Source: Caryophanales bacterium (GTDB lineage Bacteria; Bacillota_I; Bacilli_A; RF39; UBA660). From it: 64,000 nt of DNA. Under the pieces are notes generated by a model. The model was not told the origin of the DNA, did not search any database, and worked only from the letters and a program-made list of their open reading frames with translations. Below, one piece after another: positions 34,696 through 43,447 of this stretch (positions are counted from its first letter, which is position 1; the number at the start of each line of letters is the position of its first letter). The position numbers and the translations under genes are program-made. Location of the stretch: contig JAEEVN010000001.1 in assembly GCA_016290885.1 (NCBI GenBank), forward strand, positions 152,481 to 216,480, given 5' to 3'.

Positions 34696-34731
34696 AATAA
34701 AAAAAGAAACTATAAATACCATAGTTTCTTT
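34696..34731 (-). terminator. Intrinsic terminator of mnmA
   Basis: 11-bp stem AAAGAAACTAT/ATAGTTTCTTT, 7-base loop, seven T residues on the minus strand. Confidence 0.88.
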
Positions 34732-35819
34732 CCATCTTTTTTTATTTCTTTTATTATTCCACTACCTAAGCATTCTTCTCCATCATATAAAACACATGCT
34801 TGCCCAGGAGTAACTGCTTTAGCTTTAGAAGGATATTTTACAGATATCTCACCATTATCTAGATATTCTAAGAACACTTCATAGTCTTCTCCTCTATATC
34901 TAAATTTAGCAGTACATTTTTCTGGTCTTTCGTCTGAAATAAAATTAATATTTTCTATTATACATTCATCACTATATAAACTTTCTGGATCTTCTCCAAA
35001 AGCAACATATAATTCATTCTTTTCTACATTTTTACCTACTACAAAGTGTCTATCTTTAAAACCAGCAATACCTACTTGTTTTCTTTGGCCAATTGTATAG
35101 TTCATTAATCCTTCATGAGTACCAATTACTTCTTTAGTATCAACATCAATTATATCTCCTGGATTCTTCTTTAAATAGTTATGAATAAACTTTTGATAGT
35201 TTCTTTCTCCAATAAAACATATACCTGTAGAATCTTTCTTCTTAGCAGTAGGAATATCTGCTTCTAAAGCTATTTTTCTTACTTCAGTTTTATTTAAATT
35301 TCCCACAGGGAATAATACATTTTCTAATTGTTTACTACTTACTTGTGCTAAGAAATAAGATTGGTCTTTAGAAGTATCAATGCCTCTATAAAGATGTCCA
35401 TCTTTTGTTCTTGCATAATGTCCTGTAGCAACATAATCTGCTCCTAATTTTTTAGCTTCTTCTATAAAAGCATCAAACTTAATATATTTATTACACATTA
35501 AATCTGGATTAGGAGTTCTACCTTTTTTTAATTCGTCTAGAAAATACGAAAAGACATTATCCCAATATTCCTTAACAAAATTAACTCTATGTAATTCAAT
35601 ACCAAGTTTATTACATACTTCAAGAGCATCATTATAATCTTGTTCTTGTGGACAAATATCATTGTTTAAATTAGGATTACCTTCAATATCATTATTAACC
35701 ATTGAATCCCAGTTTCTCATAAATAATCCAATTACTTCATATCCTTCTTTTTGAAGTAAATATGCAGATACAGAACTATCTACTCCACCGCTCATTCCAA
35801 CAACGACTTTTTTCTTCAT
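34710..35819 (-). CDS. mnmA: tRNA 2-thiouridylase MnmA
   Basis: A 369-aa enzyme that makes 2-thiouridine at position 34 of tRNA-Lys, -Glu and -Gln. PP-loop VGMSGGVDSSVSAYLL at the N-terminus; catalytic cysteines in PDLMCNKYIKF and DSTGICFIGERNYQKF; C-terminal barrel with TPGQACVLYDGEECLGSG. AAGGAGG precedes the ATG. A monocistronic unit with its own terminator. Confidence 0.96.
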   Translation of the reverse strand: MKKKVVVGMSGGVDSSVSAYLLQKEGYEVIGLFMRNWDSMVNNDIEGNPNLNNDICPQEQDYNDALEVCNKLGIELHRVNFVKEYWDNVFSYFLDELKKGRTPNPDLMCNKYIKFDAFIEEAKKLGADYVATGHYARTKDGHLYRGIDTSKDQSYFLAQVSSKQLENVLFPVGNLNKTEVRKIALEADIPTAKKKDSTGICFIGERNYQKFIHNYLKKNPGDIIDVDTKEVIGTHEGLMNYTIGQRKQVGIAGFKDRHFVVGKNVEKNELYVAFGEDPESLYSDECIIENINFISDERPEKCTAKFRYRGEDYEVFLEYLDNGEISVKYPSKAKAVTPGQACVLYDGEECLGSGIIKEIKKDGKKLWYL

Positions 35820-35840
35820 ATTTTCACACCTCCTTAAAAA

Positions 35841-35851
35841 ATTCTAACATA
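35841..35851 (-). promoter_or_regulatory. Candidate extended -10 promoter of mnmA
   Basis: Minus strand TATGTTAGAAT; a second candidate, TATGATAATAT, lies just upstream. Confidence 0.4.
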
Positions 35852-35880
35852 TATTATCATAAAAACTAAAAATACTCAAA

Positions 35881-36378
35881 CTATTGATTATTTTTAGGTT
35901 CAAATTCCAATAATAATTTTTTATTAAAATCAAATTCTATAGTATTTGTATATTTTTTTAATTTAAATTCATTAGAATCATCTTTTTTATCAAATTGATG
36001 TGCAACTCTTGTATAAAAACCATATTTATCATACAAAACCTTTGATGAAATTATATCCATACCAGCTGCTAATTCTTCTTTCGAACTATATTCATCTATT
36101 TGAGTAGAATAATTATCTGGTTTATCTGTTTTAACAGTTAAAACTCCACCATATTGTCTAAACATATCTCTGTCACTATTTTTTTGATTATATTCTTTAA
36201 CTATTTCATCTATTAATTCTCTATATTCCTTAGTAGTAACTACTACTTTTAAATCATAAATACTTCTACCTGCACTATCAACATATGGTATTAAGTAAAT
36301 ACAATCTACTTCATCAATACTTTTAAATCTACAAGTTAATCTTGCTATCTCTCTATCTAACTCTTTTTGTCTTGGCAT
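35881..36378 (-). CDS. Hypothetical protein
   Basis: A 165-aa soluble protein. The N-terminus (ELDREIARLTCRFKSIDEVD) is helical and is followed by a beta strand set with IYDLKVVVTTKEYRELIDEI, loosely like a small alpha/beta domain. No catalytic motif identified. AGGAGG precedes the ATG. It follows the Nudix gene by eight bases and is probably co-transcribed with it. I saw no clear terminator after it. Confidence 0.6.
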   Translation of the reverse strand: MPRQKELDREIARLTCRFKSIDEVDCIYLIPYVDSAGRSIYDLKVVVTTKEYRELIDEIVKEYNQKNSDRDMFRQYGGVLTVKTDKPDNYSTQIDEYSSKEELAAGMDIISSKVLYDKYGFYTRVAHQFDKKDDSNEFKLKKYTNTIEFDFNKKLLLEFEPKNNQ

Positions 36379-36386
36379 AATTCCTC

Positions 36387-36878
36387 CTAATTATTTTCTA
36401 TATATTTACATGCTTTTATAAAACATGCAATTTGATCTTCATTAAGTTCTTTTGTTTGAACCATCTCTTTTAATTCTTCCATAGTAAACCATCTTACTTC
36501 TGTTAATTCATCTTCTTGAATTTTTATATCATTAATATCTATATCTTTATTAACAAGATACATTTTATAACAATCTTTTCCATCACATCCAGAATCATAT
36601 TCATAGAATTTTTCATCAGAAAAATCTAATCCCAATTCTTCTTTAATTTCAGCAAGTAATCCCTCGATTGGAGTTTCTCCAGATTTTGGATGGCCTCCAG
36701 TCACTCCCCAATCTCCTCCTTTAGAAGGAACTCTTTTTTGCATTAAAAATTCTCCTTTAGAATTTCTAATAACAACCATTACTACCATTGGATAATATCC
36801 TTCGGGAATAGGATCTCCTTTATAATATGTTTTATCTGTTTTATTACTATTTATATCATATAAATCTCTAAGTTCCAT
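36387..36878 (-). CDS. Nudix hydrolase
   Basis: A 163-aa Nudix protein. The box reads GGHPKSGETPIEGLLAEIKEELGL: the Glu residues for metal binding are intact, but the first Arg of the REUXEE element is Ala. Upstream FLMQKRVPSKGGDWGVTGGH resembles IDI/NUDT-type hydrolases acting on prenyl diphosphates, NADH or unusual nucleotides. The ATG at 36878 follows AGGTGATATT. Unlike the Nudix at 10325-10780, the catalytic Glu set is complete. Confidence 0.9.
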   Translation of the reverse strand: MELRDLYDINSNKTDKTYYKGDPIPEGYYPMVVMVVIRNSKGEFLMQKRVPSKGGDWGVTGGHPKSGETPIEGLLAEIKEELGLDFSDEKFYEYDSGCDGKDCYKMYLVNKDIDINDIKIQEDELTEVRWFTMEELKEMVQTKELNEDQIACFIKACKYIENN

Positions 36879-36894
36879 AATATCACCTAAGTCC

Positions 36895-36905
36895 ATTATA
36901 GCATA
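36895..36905 (-). promoter_or_regulatory. Extended -10 promoter of the Nudix/165-aa pair
   Basis: Minus strand TATGCTATAAT embedded at the end of the preceding terminator T-tract (36903-36929). Confidence 0.55.
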
Positions 36906-36929
36906 AAAACAACTAATGAATTAGTTGTT
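36903..36929 (-). terminator. Intrinsic terminator of the 448-aa-frame gene
   Basis: Stem AACAACTAAT/ATTAGTTGTT followed by a T-run on the minus strand. Confidence 0.8.
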
Positions 36930-38252
36930 CTTATTTTTTAATTTCATATCTAATAATCTTCTATTTACTTCAGGATGTGCAGTTATACAAGTATATGGGC
37001 AACGAAGTGATCCAGCTATTCTTTGTGGTTCAAAATAACCACTTCCCATTCTATACTCTTCATCATTAAGGTTTACATATGCTTGTACAAAGCAATCTTT
37101 ATCTTCATCATCAGTTAACGAATCAAATGATTCTGGAATAGAAGCGCCAGATAAAATAATTATTTCATATCTTTTTGTTTTTAATTGTTTAATAGTTCTT
37201 CTTCTGGATTCTGGTTCATAACTACTTGTTCTAACAGCTTCTAATTGTTGATCATTTAGGCTAAGTAATTGGGCAGTTTTTTCTTCATCAAATTGCTTTT
37301 GATAATATGTAATATTCCCCCATCTATCAGTATAATCTCCAGAGTCAATTCTCTTTGCTCTTGCTATATAGTTTTGAATAGAAGTTCCTGTTCTATGAAC
37401 AGTTTCATCAAAATCATAATACATTTCATCTTTGTCTTCAGAATTATTTACAGGATTATCTAGTTCTTTATCATATTCTTCGATAGCTGCTGTTCGTTCC
37501 ATAACAAGTAATTGAAGTAATGGCATATCTTCCGCTGTAACACCCTTTATAAGTTTCTTTTGTGTATCTGCAGCTTTTTCTAAAAATTCTAATTGTTCTG
37601 GTGTGAGATCATATTCTTTTGTAGAAGCACCACAAAAGACACATCTTAATTCGCCTTCTAATTTAATAAAGAAATGATTAGCTTTTGAACATATTATATT
37701 TTTGCTTTTAGAATCATACATTGTATCAAAAGAAATATCTTCAAGAAGACATCTCTTGGCTTGTTGCTCGCTTCCTTTTATACCAGCCTCATTATATAAA
37801 TAATCTTTTGTATCTTCAAATTCCTCTAATTCTTTCTTTATCTTACGTAAATCAATTCCATTCTCTTCATATTTTGCTTCTTGATCTTTATAAAGTAAAG
37901 CATCAATTATAGATAATAGTGTCCATCTACCTTTAAAGTCTAGTTTATTCATCCCATATTTAGCATAATATGAAGCAAACTTAACATGTAATTCATCTAC
38001 TCCACGATAAGAGAAAACTTTAGCATCTCCTAAAAGTTCGTAGGATTTTTTATTCTTCTTTCTATATGATGCTGCTCTTTCTATAGATTCATTATATGTA
38101 ATCATTACATCTTCAAATGTAGTTTCAGCAACAGGCACCTCGACTACTGGTTCAATTTTTTCACCCTCAAAGATAAAAGGCGTATCATCAAGTATATCGC
38201 TTGAACAATATGTTCTTTCTTTTTGTTTTACAAAATCATTAGCACTTTTCAT
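36921..38252 (-). CDS. Hypothetical protein with a possible Cys/His zinc site
   Basis: A 443-aa soluble protein, no membrane segment. A central segment IICSKANHFFIKLEGELRC-VFC shows Cys/His spacing like a small zinc ribbon. N-terminal and middle parts are helical and charged, and the C-terminal 100 residues are more beta-rich with CPYTC. GGGAGGG 6 bases upstream fixes the ATG at 38252. It has its own extended -10 and its own terminator. No family recognised; possible nucleic-acid-binding role is a guess from the Cys pattern. Confidence 0.6.
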   Translation of the reverse strand: MKSANDFVKQKERTYCSSDILDDTPFIFEGEKIEPVVEVPVAETTFEDVMITYNESIERAASYRKKNKKSYELLGDAKVFSYRGVDELHVKFASYYAKYGMNKLDFKGRWTLLSIIDALLYKDQEAKYEENGIDLRKIKKELEEFEDTKDYLYNEAGIKGSEQQAKRCLLEDISFDTMYDSKSKNIICSKANHFFIKLEGELRCVFCGASTKEYDLTPEQLEFLEKAADTQKKLIKGVTAEDMPLLQLLVMERTAAIEEYDKELDNPVNNSEDKDEMYYDFDETVHRTGTSIQNYIARAKRIDSGDYTDRWGNITYYQKQFDEEKTAQLLSLNDQQLEAVRTSSYEPESRRRTIKQLKTKRYEIIILSGASIPESFDSLTDDEDKDCFVQAYVNLNDEEYRMGSGYFEPQRIAGSLRCPYTCITAHPEVNRRLLDMKLKNKNN

Positions 38253-38277
38253 AGCAAACCCTCCCATATATAAGAAA

Positions 38278-38288
38278 ATTATACCATA
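38278..38288 (-). promoter_or_regulatory. Extended -10 promoter of the 443-aa gene
   Basis: Minus strand TATGGTATAAT a few bases after the preceding terminator. Confidence 0.55.
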
Positions 38289-38291
38289 AAC

Positions 38292-38321
38292 AAATAAAAA
38301 ACAAACTAAATAGTTTGTTTT
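38292..38321 (-). terminator. Intrinsic terminator of the 184-aa gene
   Basis: 11-bp stem AAAACAAACTA/TAGTTTGTTTT with a T-run on the minus strand. Confidence 0.8.
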
Positions 38322-38876
38322 TTATTGTAATATTATTGCCATTTTTCTTTCTTTTGGTTTCTTAGCTTCTATCATTGTAGTCATTATTTCTGCAAGGGCA
38401 GCATCTTTTTCTTCTTCTGTCATGCTTTCGCTATCTGGATATTCATCATTAAATATTTCAACGATTTGAGCATATGTCATACCAAGTTTTCTACATTCTT
38501 TTAATAATGGACCATTTGGAATATCAGATCTTTGATTTGCTCTTTCTACGAAATCTTTACCTATTTCCTCTACTGGAATCCCTTTATTTCTTCCAGAATA
38601 AATCGCACTACGAAGACCATTCGCTGAAACACCCTCATCGTTAGCATAGTCTGTTATAGTTTTATCCCCAATAAAGTATTTACATCTCATAACAGGTTTC
38701 TTTTTTTGATAGAACATTCTAAGGATATATTCTACTAGCGCTTCATCAGTAAAAGCTTTACCTCTTTTATTCTTTTTCATACGATTATAACGAGTTTCTA
38801 TTGCTTTATTCATTTGAGGATCTCTCTCATAACCATGTTCTTCCATTTTATTATAAATAATTTCTATTATTTCCAT
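38322..38876 (-). CDS. Hypothetical helical protein, possible helix-turn-helix
   Basis: A 184-aa protein. The middle (GDKTITDYANDEGVSANGLR) and the later LLKECRKLGMTYAQIVEIF both read like helix-turn-helix elements in which a short loop separates two helices. An N-terminal Arg/Lys-rich segment (ETRYNRMKKNKRGKAF) could contact nucleic acid. AGGGG 7 bases upstream fixes the ATG at 38876. DNA binding is an inference from pattern only. Confidence 0.5.
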   Translation of the reverse strand: MEIIEIIYNKMEEHGYERDPQMNKAIETRYNRMKKNKRGKAFTDEALVEYILRMFYQKKKPVMRCKYFIGDKTITDYANDEGVSANGLRSAIYSGRNKGIPVEEIGKDFVERANQRSDIPNGPLLKECRKLGMTYAQIVEIFNDEYPDSESMTEEEKDAALAEIMTTMIEAKKPKERKMAIILQ

Positions 38877-38931
38877 AAAATAACCCCTTTTTTTCAAAAG
38901 TAGACATATTTTACTACAAAATCTAAAAAAA

Positions 38932-38969
38932 TGCAAAAAAAGACGCAAAGTTAATATACTTTAGCGTCT
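38932..38969 (-). terminator. Intrinsic terminator of the 506-aa gene
   Basis: Stem GACGC-AAAG/CTTT-A-GCGTC (38942-38950 with 38959-38968) followed by seven T residues on the minus strand; the most GC-rich terminator stem in this block. Confidence 0.85.
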
Positions 38970-40471
38970 CCTTGTTTAGCCATAATATTTTCTTTGTTTA
39001 ATTCTTTTACTTGCTTTAATACCTCATAAACGAATGCTCTATATGAAGTATCTAGAGTATGTGGTATTCCTAAAGTTCCCTTGCACTCTACTAAATATGT
39101 TTTTACATCTGCAGGTAAATCAAGTGCATCAATACTTTTACTTGCTTTATCCGCTTCATATATTGCATTAATATAATTAGGCATAACAATATTATATTGT
39201 TTTAAATCATCCAAGAGTTTTTCAAAATATTTACCATCCTCTTCAAAGAATATAGCCCTATCCATGGTCAATACTCTGCCTCCATCGCTACCTAATAATT
39301 GTTCTGCTGCTTTACTTGGTTCATAATTAATATTTGAGGCAAATATGCCTTCTATTATTGCTTTAAATTGATTAATATCCGTTAGTCTTCTCTCTTCTAC
39401 TCGATCAGGCGTGTTGCAATGCTCCTCAATAATGACGTTTAAATTTGATGCAACCGTTCTCTCCGCTATCGTCGCATCAGCATTCTCCCAACCATGAGTC
39501 ATTACTGTTTCTTTTTTATATCCTAGCAGTGATATAAATTTATTAGCATAACCCGAAACGCTTTTACCTCTGTATCCAACAATCATTGCATTAGCATTAT
39601 TCTTTCTTAATTGCTCCATCTCACTTTCAGGGCACAATATATATCCTTTTGATATGTCTACATTACCTCTAGCAAATGTATCTGCTGTATAAAAAGTAGT
39701 TATGTTTGGCACATCGGTAAGTGGAATAACAACCGCATATTTTGTATCATCCCAACTCCCATAAAAGTGATTCCCAACTTCTCCATTAACAGCAAAATGT
39801 ATTGTATTCCTTACGTCTTCATATTTTATGTTGATTGTTTCTGTTCCAATTTTTACTTGCTCCTCATATGTTGCTCCTGCATTTGTAGTAGTTTTAATTT
39901 CATCATTAGCTGGTGCATACCTAGTCTTATGTATTAAGACTAAATCATCTAATTTATCAAATTTTGCTTCATTCTCTATAATAGTATCACTCTCATCCAA
40001 AACTATTGGAATGCCTTTTTCTTTAAATATAGTTTCTACCTGTTTAAAATTCAATCCTAATTCGGATAGATTTTTTGCATTTCTTATTCTTTCATATCTT
40101 TCTATTATTTCTTTTAGTTTTTCAGGATCTTTTTGCTCTCTTAGTTCTTTTAATCTTTCTTGTATAGAATTCTTCCTTTTAGAATACTCATCATATGCTT
40201 TTTCCCTTTTTTCGTATTCTGTTTTATATTTTTCTAACTTTTCGTTATACGCTTTTTGATCTTCTTTATATTGCTTAAAAAATATAATTTTAGCCAAAAA
40301 ATTATAATTTTTTGATGTATCATTTGGTCTAAATAGATGTTCAGTTGTTTCAGGTTCTTGTAATTCAGTATCTTCTTTTTTTAATGCTTGGATTTCATCA
40401 ATTATCTTTTTAGCTATTTCTACTTCTTCTCGTATTTCACTTAATAAAATTTCTTTTAATGTTTCAAACAT
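38951..40471 (-). CDS. Coiled-coil hypothetical protein
   Basis: A 506-aa protein. Residues about 1-150 are a long charged coiled coil (repeated Lys/Glu with heptad hydrophobics), with an aromatic interruption near 55-70. The remaining 350 residues look globular, with blocks such as HFAVNGEVGNHFYGSWDDTKYAVVIPL and MIVGYRGKSVSGYANKF, and a His/Trp pair in MTHGWENAD. No signal peptide. AGGTGAT precedes the ATG at 40471. Unlike its neighbours, parts of the coding DNA are less AT-biased. No family recognised. Confidence 0.6.
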   Translation of the reverse strand: MFETLKEILLSEIREEVEIAKKIIDEIQALKKEDTELQEPETTEHLFRPNDTSKNYNFLAKIIFFKQYKEDQKAYNEKLEKYKTEYEKREKAYDEYSKRKNSIQERLKELREQKDPEKLKEIIERYERIRNAKNLSELGLNFKQVETIFKEKGIPIVLDESDTIIENEAKFDKLDDLVLIHKTRYAPANDEIKTTTNAGATYEEQVKIGTETINIKYEDVRNTIHFAVNGEVGNHFYGSWDDTKYAVVIPLTDVPNITTFYTADTFARGNVDISKGYILCPESEMEQLRKNNANAMIVGYRGKSVSGYANKFISLLGYKKETVMTHGWENADATIAERTVASNLNVIIEEHCNTPDRVEERRLTDINQFKAIIEGIFASNINYEPSKAAEQLLGSDGGRVLTMDRAIFFEEDGKYFEKLLDDLKQYNIVMPNYINAIYEADKASKSIDALDLPADVKTYLVECKGTLGIPHTLDTSYRAFVYEVLKQVKELNKENIMAKQGDAKVY

Positions 40472-40491
40472 AGATATCACCTATTATATAT

Positions 40492-40502
40492 ATTTTACCA
40501 TA
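40492..40502 (-). promoter_or_regulatory. Extended -10-like promoter of the 506-aa gene
   Basis: Minus strand TATGGTAAAAT just after the preceding terminator T-tract. Confidence 0.45.
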
Positions 40503-40506
40503 TCAA

Positions 40507-40533
40507 TAAAAAAACAGACTATATAGTCTGTTT
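40507..40533 (-). terminator. Intrinsic terminator of the HTH-CYTH gene
   Basis: Stem AAACAGACTA/TAGTCTGTTT followed by a seven-T run on the minus strand. Confidence 0.85.
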
Positions 40534-40541
40534 ACTTTACA

Positions 40542-41267
40542 TTAAATCTTTTCTAATAATTCTGGATATCTTTTAGTTTCTATATTATCCATATTAATAT
40601 TTAATTCTTTCATTAAATCAATTAATAAATTGATTTCTTTTTCATTATCATATTCATATTTTTTAACTTCTATTTCTATATATAATCCTAAATTATCTAC
40701 TTCATCAAAAGATATTTCATATTTATCTTTATATAAGTAAGATACTCTATGTTTACTAACTACTACTGATTCTTTTAAATCTAAATAATTAAATATAGTT
40801 TTCATTTTATCATAGTTATCTATAATAACTTCATATTCTTCTAAATCTCCAGATTCATTTTTCCTCTTATAATTAAGAATATTATTATCTTCTTCTTTTC
40901 TTACTCTTAGCCATTCATTATCAAAATCTCTTAGTCTAGGTTTAAAATAAGTTGCTACTTGATCTTCTTCTTTAACATATATAGAATCATCTTTAATTCT
41001 TTTTAATACATCATTATATCCTACTCTACTAACTTTTATTTTAAATTCTATTTCTATATTTTTATCATTAGTATTACTAACGAAGTTAGATATACTAATA
41101 TTAAATACATTACTAATATCTATTAAAGTATTTATATCCGGTAATGTTCTCCCACTTTCCCAACTAGAAATAGTTTTATCAGATACATATAATTTATCTC
41201 CTAATTCTTGTTGAGTTAATTTATTTTTAGTTCTTAATTCTTTTATCTTTTCTCCAATATTAGTCAT
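40542..41267 (-). CDS. XRE-family HTH fused to a CYTH domain
   Basis: A 241-aa fusion. Residues 5-62 form an XRE/Cro-type HTH (IKELRTKNKLTQQELGDKLY, then SDKTISSWESGRTLPD). Residues about 71-240 form a CYTH-like domain with the ExExK signature at 72-76 (EIEFK), WLRVR at 119-123, LNYKRK, SKHRVSY, YEISFDEV and LYIEIEV, that is the acidic and basic tunnel residues that bind triphosphate and metal. CYTH proteins include CyaB adenylate cyclases and thiamine triphosphatases. The fusion suggests a one-component regulator responding to a triphosphate, or a DNA-tethered enzyme. GGAGG precedes the ATG. Confidence 0.85.
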   Translation of the reverse strand: MTNIGEKIKELRTKNKLTQQELGDKLYVSDKTISSWESGRTLPDINTLIDISNVFNISISNFVSNTNDKNIEIEFKIKVSRVGYNDVLKRIKDDSIYVKEEDQVATYFKPRLRDFDNEWLRVRKEEDNNILNYKRKNESGDLEEYEVIIDNYDKMKTIFNYLDLKESVVVSKHRVSYLYKDKYEISFDEVDNLGLYIEIEVKKYEYDNEKEINLLIDLMKELNINMDNIETKRYPELLEKI

Positions 41268-41291
41268 AAGACCTCCGATACACTTATTTTA

Positions 41292-42092
41292 TCATACATT
41301 AGGATTTTGTAATACATTTCTTAGTTTTTTACCTTCCTTTTTATCTAAAGCTTGTTCTGCTTCCTTACTAAGTGTACTAAGTAGTCCTCTAGAAATTGCT
41401 ATTTTTCTTAAATCTCTATATGTTATATAATACCCTCTTGCAAAAAGATATGAATCATCTACTCTTGCTATACCATCCTCATCAAAACTAGTGCCATCTT
41501 CAAAAAGTGAATATGTTTGATCATCATGAATTTTTCCATCGAATTTACAAAATGACATAAGATTTCCGTTTGTATCAATATAACTAACTTTACCGTAAGT
41601 GTCTCTGCCATAATATAATTTTGCTATTGGTTTTTCACCCTTACTAAATTGCTCTATTGTTTGCCACGCTTTAAAATCATTGCAATAACCATCAGGATCT
41701 TCTTTTGCTTTTTGACCATCTATATCAATATAATTAAAATCTTTATCTATCCAAGAAACACATCCATCCTTACCTACCATAGCAAGACCATGTTCATTAA
41801 AATCAAATGCTATATCATATCTATATGGTAATAATTCTCCATCAGATTCTCTTATATAACCAAATTCTCCATTTGATGTTCTTACTAATTTAAATCCGTT
41901 TGAAAAATTTCTTTTTTGTTTTACTATTTCATCAGATTTTTTTGGTCTCCAGTATCTTGGTAAAACAGCTGTGTAACGACATTCAGATTTAAGATTCTCA
42001 TTTATAGTATATGTGACCCTTCTTTTATCCTCATATAACAGTATTGAGCAAAAACAACTTAATGATTTAATATTTTTTGGTATTCCTTTCAT
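41292..42092 (-). CDS. WG-repeat hypothetical protein
   Basis: A 266-aa soluble protein with WG-type repeats in the middle (GEFGYIRESDGELLPYRYD, CVSWIDKDFNYIDIDG, KVSYIDTNGNLMSF). The N-terminus is basic; the C-terminus is helical and Lys/Glu-rich (SKEAEQALDKKEGKKL). No membrane segment, unlike the three other WG-type proteins in the window. GGGAGG precedes the ATG. Function unknown. Confidence 0.65.
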   Translation of the reverse strand: MKGIPKNIKSLSCFCSILLYEDKRRVTYTINENLKSECRYTAVLPRYWRPKKSDEIVKQKRNFSNGFKLVRTSNGEFGYIRESDGELLPYRYDIAFDFNEHGLAMVGKDGCVSWIDKDFNYIDIDGQKAKEDPDGYCNDFKAWQTIEQFSKGEKPIAKLYYGRDTYGKVSYIDTNGNLMSFCKFDGKIHDDQTYSLFEDGTSFDEDGIARVDDSYLFARGYYITYRDLRKIAISRGLLSTLSKEAEQALDKKEGKKLRNVLQNPNV

Positions 42093-42129
42093 ATTTCCTC
42101 CCTACATCTATATAGTAACAAGGAAAAAA

Positions 42130-42156
42130 AGGAAAAAATTCTACGAATTGTAGAAT
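42130..42156 (-). terminator. Terminator of the 304-aa gene
   Basis: Stem ATTCTAC/GTAGAAT (42138-42144 with 42150-42156), 5-base loop, T-rich on the minus strand. Confidence 0.7.
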
Positions 42157-43055
42157 CTTTCTAGTATTAATTTACGTCCCTCTGAATATGATAATTCTTG
42201 TTTAGGCATATGTACACCATAAGCATTAACTATGTCATCATAATCTTCAAGTGTAAATATATAATTTTCTATTTTTGGTTCTATAAATTCTGCTTCTTTA
42301 CGTCTCCAAAAACAATCACTATTCATAACTAATTTAAGATATGATTCATCTCCTTCAGGAGATATAAGTTTCATATATTTATTATCTTTACTATTCATTA
42401 ATAATGGTGTTTTAGTGACTTTCTTAATGTCAACATCTGGTAAACTTTCCATTCCTTTTAGTTTTTTAAAAGTTCTTGAAGAAACAGTATATGCCATAAA
42501 TGGATTTATTCCTTGTCTATTATAATGTGAACCTTCGACAGCATCATAAAATGATAAATCTCTCATTGTTAATTTATTATCGCTTAAAGACATAGTTATA
42601 ATTGCTTGTTCTTTAGGTTTACCATTTACTTTTAATTCTTTGGTACCTGATTCCACATCTTTTTCAAATTGTTTAAACAATTCAACCTGATCATTAAATA
42701 GTTGCATATGTTTTTTTTGCTTTTCTGAATCAAATATATAGAATGGTCTTAATTCATCATTTTTCAGTTCTTTTTCCTCTAATGCATCATCATAAGTATC
42801 ATAAACATGTCTTACCCATTCTCCATAATAACTATCTGGGGGCGATTTTACCCAATGAAAATATGTTTGATCATAATGATATGGGCATACTACAAAATAA
42901 TTTGTATAATTTTCTCCATCCAATTCATGATGTTTTCTCTCTTCTAAAACAAAACATTTAACTATTACATAACATATATCATACCAATCAGCATCTCTTC
43001 TTTCTTTATCTTTAATAGGCATAACTGCGTACTTAATTGGATAATTGTGTTTCAT
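42141..43055 (-). CDS. Hypothetical protein
   Basis: A 304-aa soluble protein rich in aromatics and charged residues (NYFVVCPYHYDQTYFHWVKSP in part). No signal peptide and no motif recognised. The C-terminus is helical and basic (EGRKLILERFYNS). It overlaps the upstream 131-aa gene by 23 bases and is probably translationally coupled to it; GGAGG lies inside that gene's end. Function unknown. Confidence 0.6.
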   Translation of the reverse strand: MKHNYPIKYAVMPIKDKERRDADWYDICYVIVKCFVLEERKHHELDGENYTNYFVVCPYHYDQTYFHWVKSPPDSYYGEWVRHVYDTYDDALEEKELKNDELRPFYIFDSEKQKKHMQLFNDQVELFKQFEKDVESGTKELKVNGKPKEQAIITMSLSDNKLTMRDLSFYDAVEGSHYNRQGINPFMAYTVSSRTFKKLKGMESLPDVDIKKVTKTPLLMNSKDNKYMKLISPEGDESYLKLVMNSDCFWRRKEAEFIEPKIENYIFTLEDYDDIVNAYGVHMPKQELSYSEGRKLILERFYNS

Positions 43056-43428
43056 TATTTCCTCCTTTGTTTTCTAACCTCCACTTTAGTCTTTTCCCTA
43101 TTGGTGAATGTTCTAAAAAGAATTCATCATGTGCTTCTTCAATAAGTTTTCTTACATCATCCGAATAACAACCATTAACATATTCCATGAAATCTTCATC
43201 CATAGCATGTACTAAATGAACTTCATCACTTAGTCTTATAAATGTATGTCCATTTACTGTTAGATATGAATCATTAGTAGTTGTTTCAGTTATAAAGGGT
43301 ATATTATTTTTTACTAATTTACTCATTAATTTGTTTGCAAATGCTCTTATCTCTTTATACGTCAAAATACCTGTCTGCTTAGCGTGAGCTGCATTAGCAT
43401 AGAATACATAATCATCTATTACTAACAT
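43033..43428 (-). CDS. Small hypothetical protein, paralog of the 121-aa protein
   Basis: A 131-aa protein related by eye to the 121-aa product of 43462-43827. Shared layout: ML-x3-DY near the start, A-x-AA-x-AK, a KEI motif, N-x4-KL-x-KN, a TT pair and a matching DxDFM-x-(E/Y)V segment. AGGAGG precedes the ATG. Its 3' end overlaps the start of the 304-aa gene. No function known; a tandem duplication is clear. Confidence 0.6.
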   Translation of the reverse strand: MLVIDDYVFYANAAHAKQTGILTYKEIRAFANKLMSKLVKNNIPFITETTTNDSYLTVNGHTFIRLSDEVHLVHAMDEDFMEYVNGCYSDDVRKLIEEAHDEFFLEHSPIGKRLKWRLENKGGNNETQLSN

Positions 43429-43447
43429 ACTTTCCTCCTTAATTATA

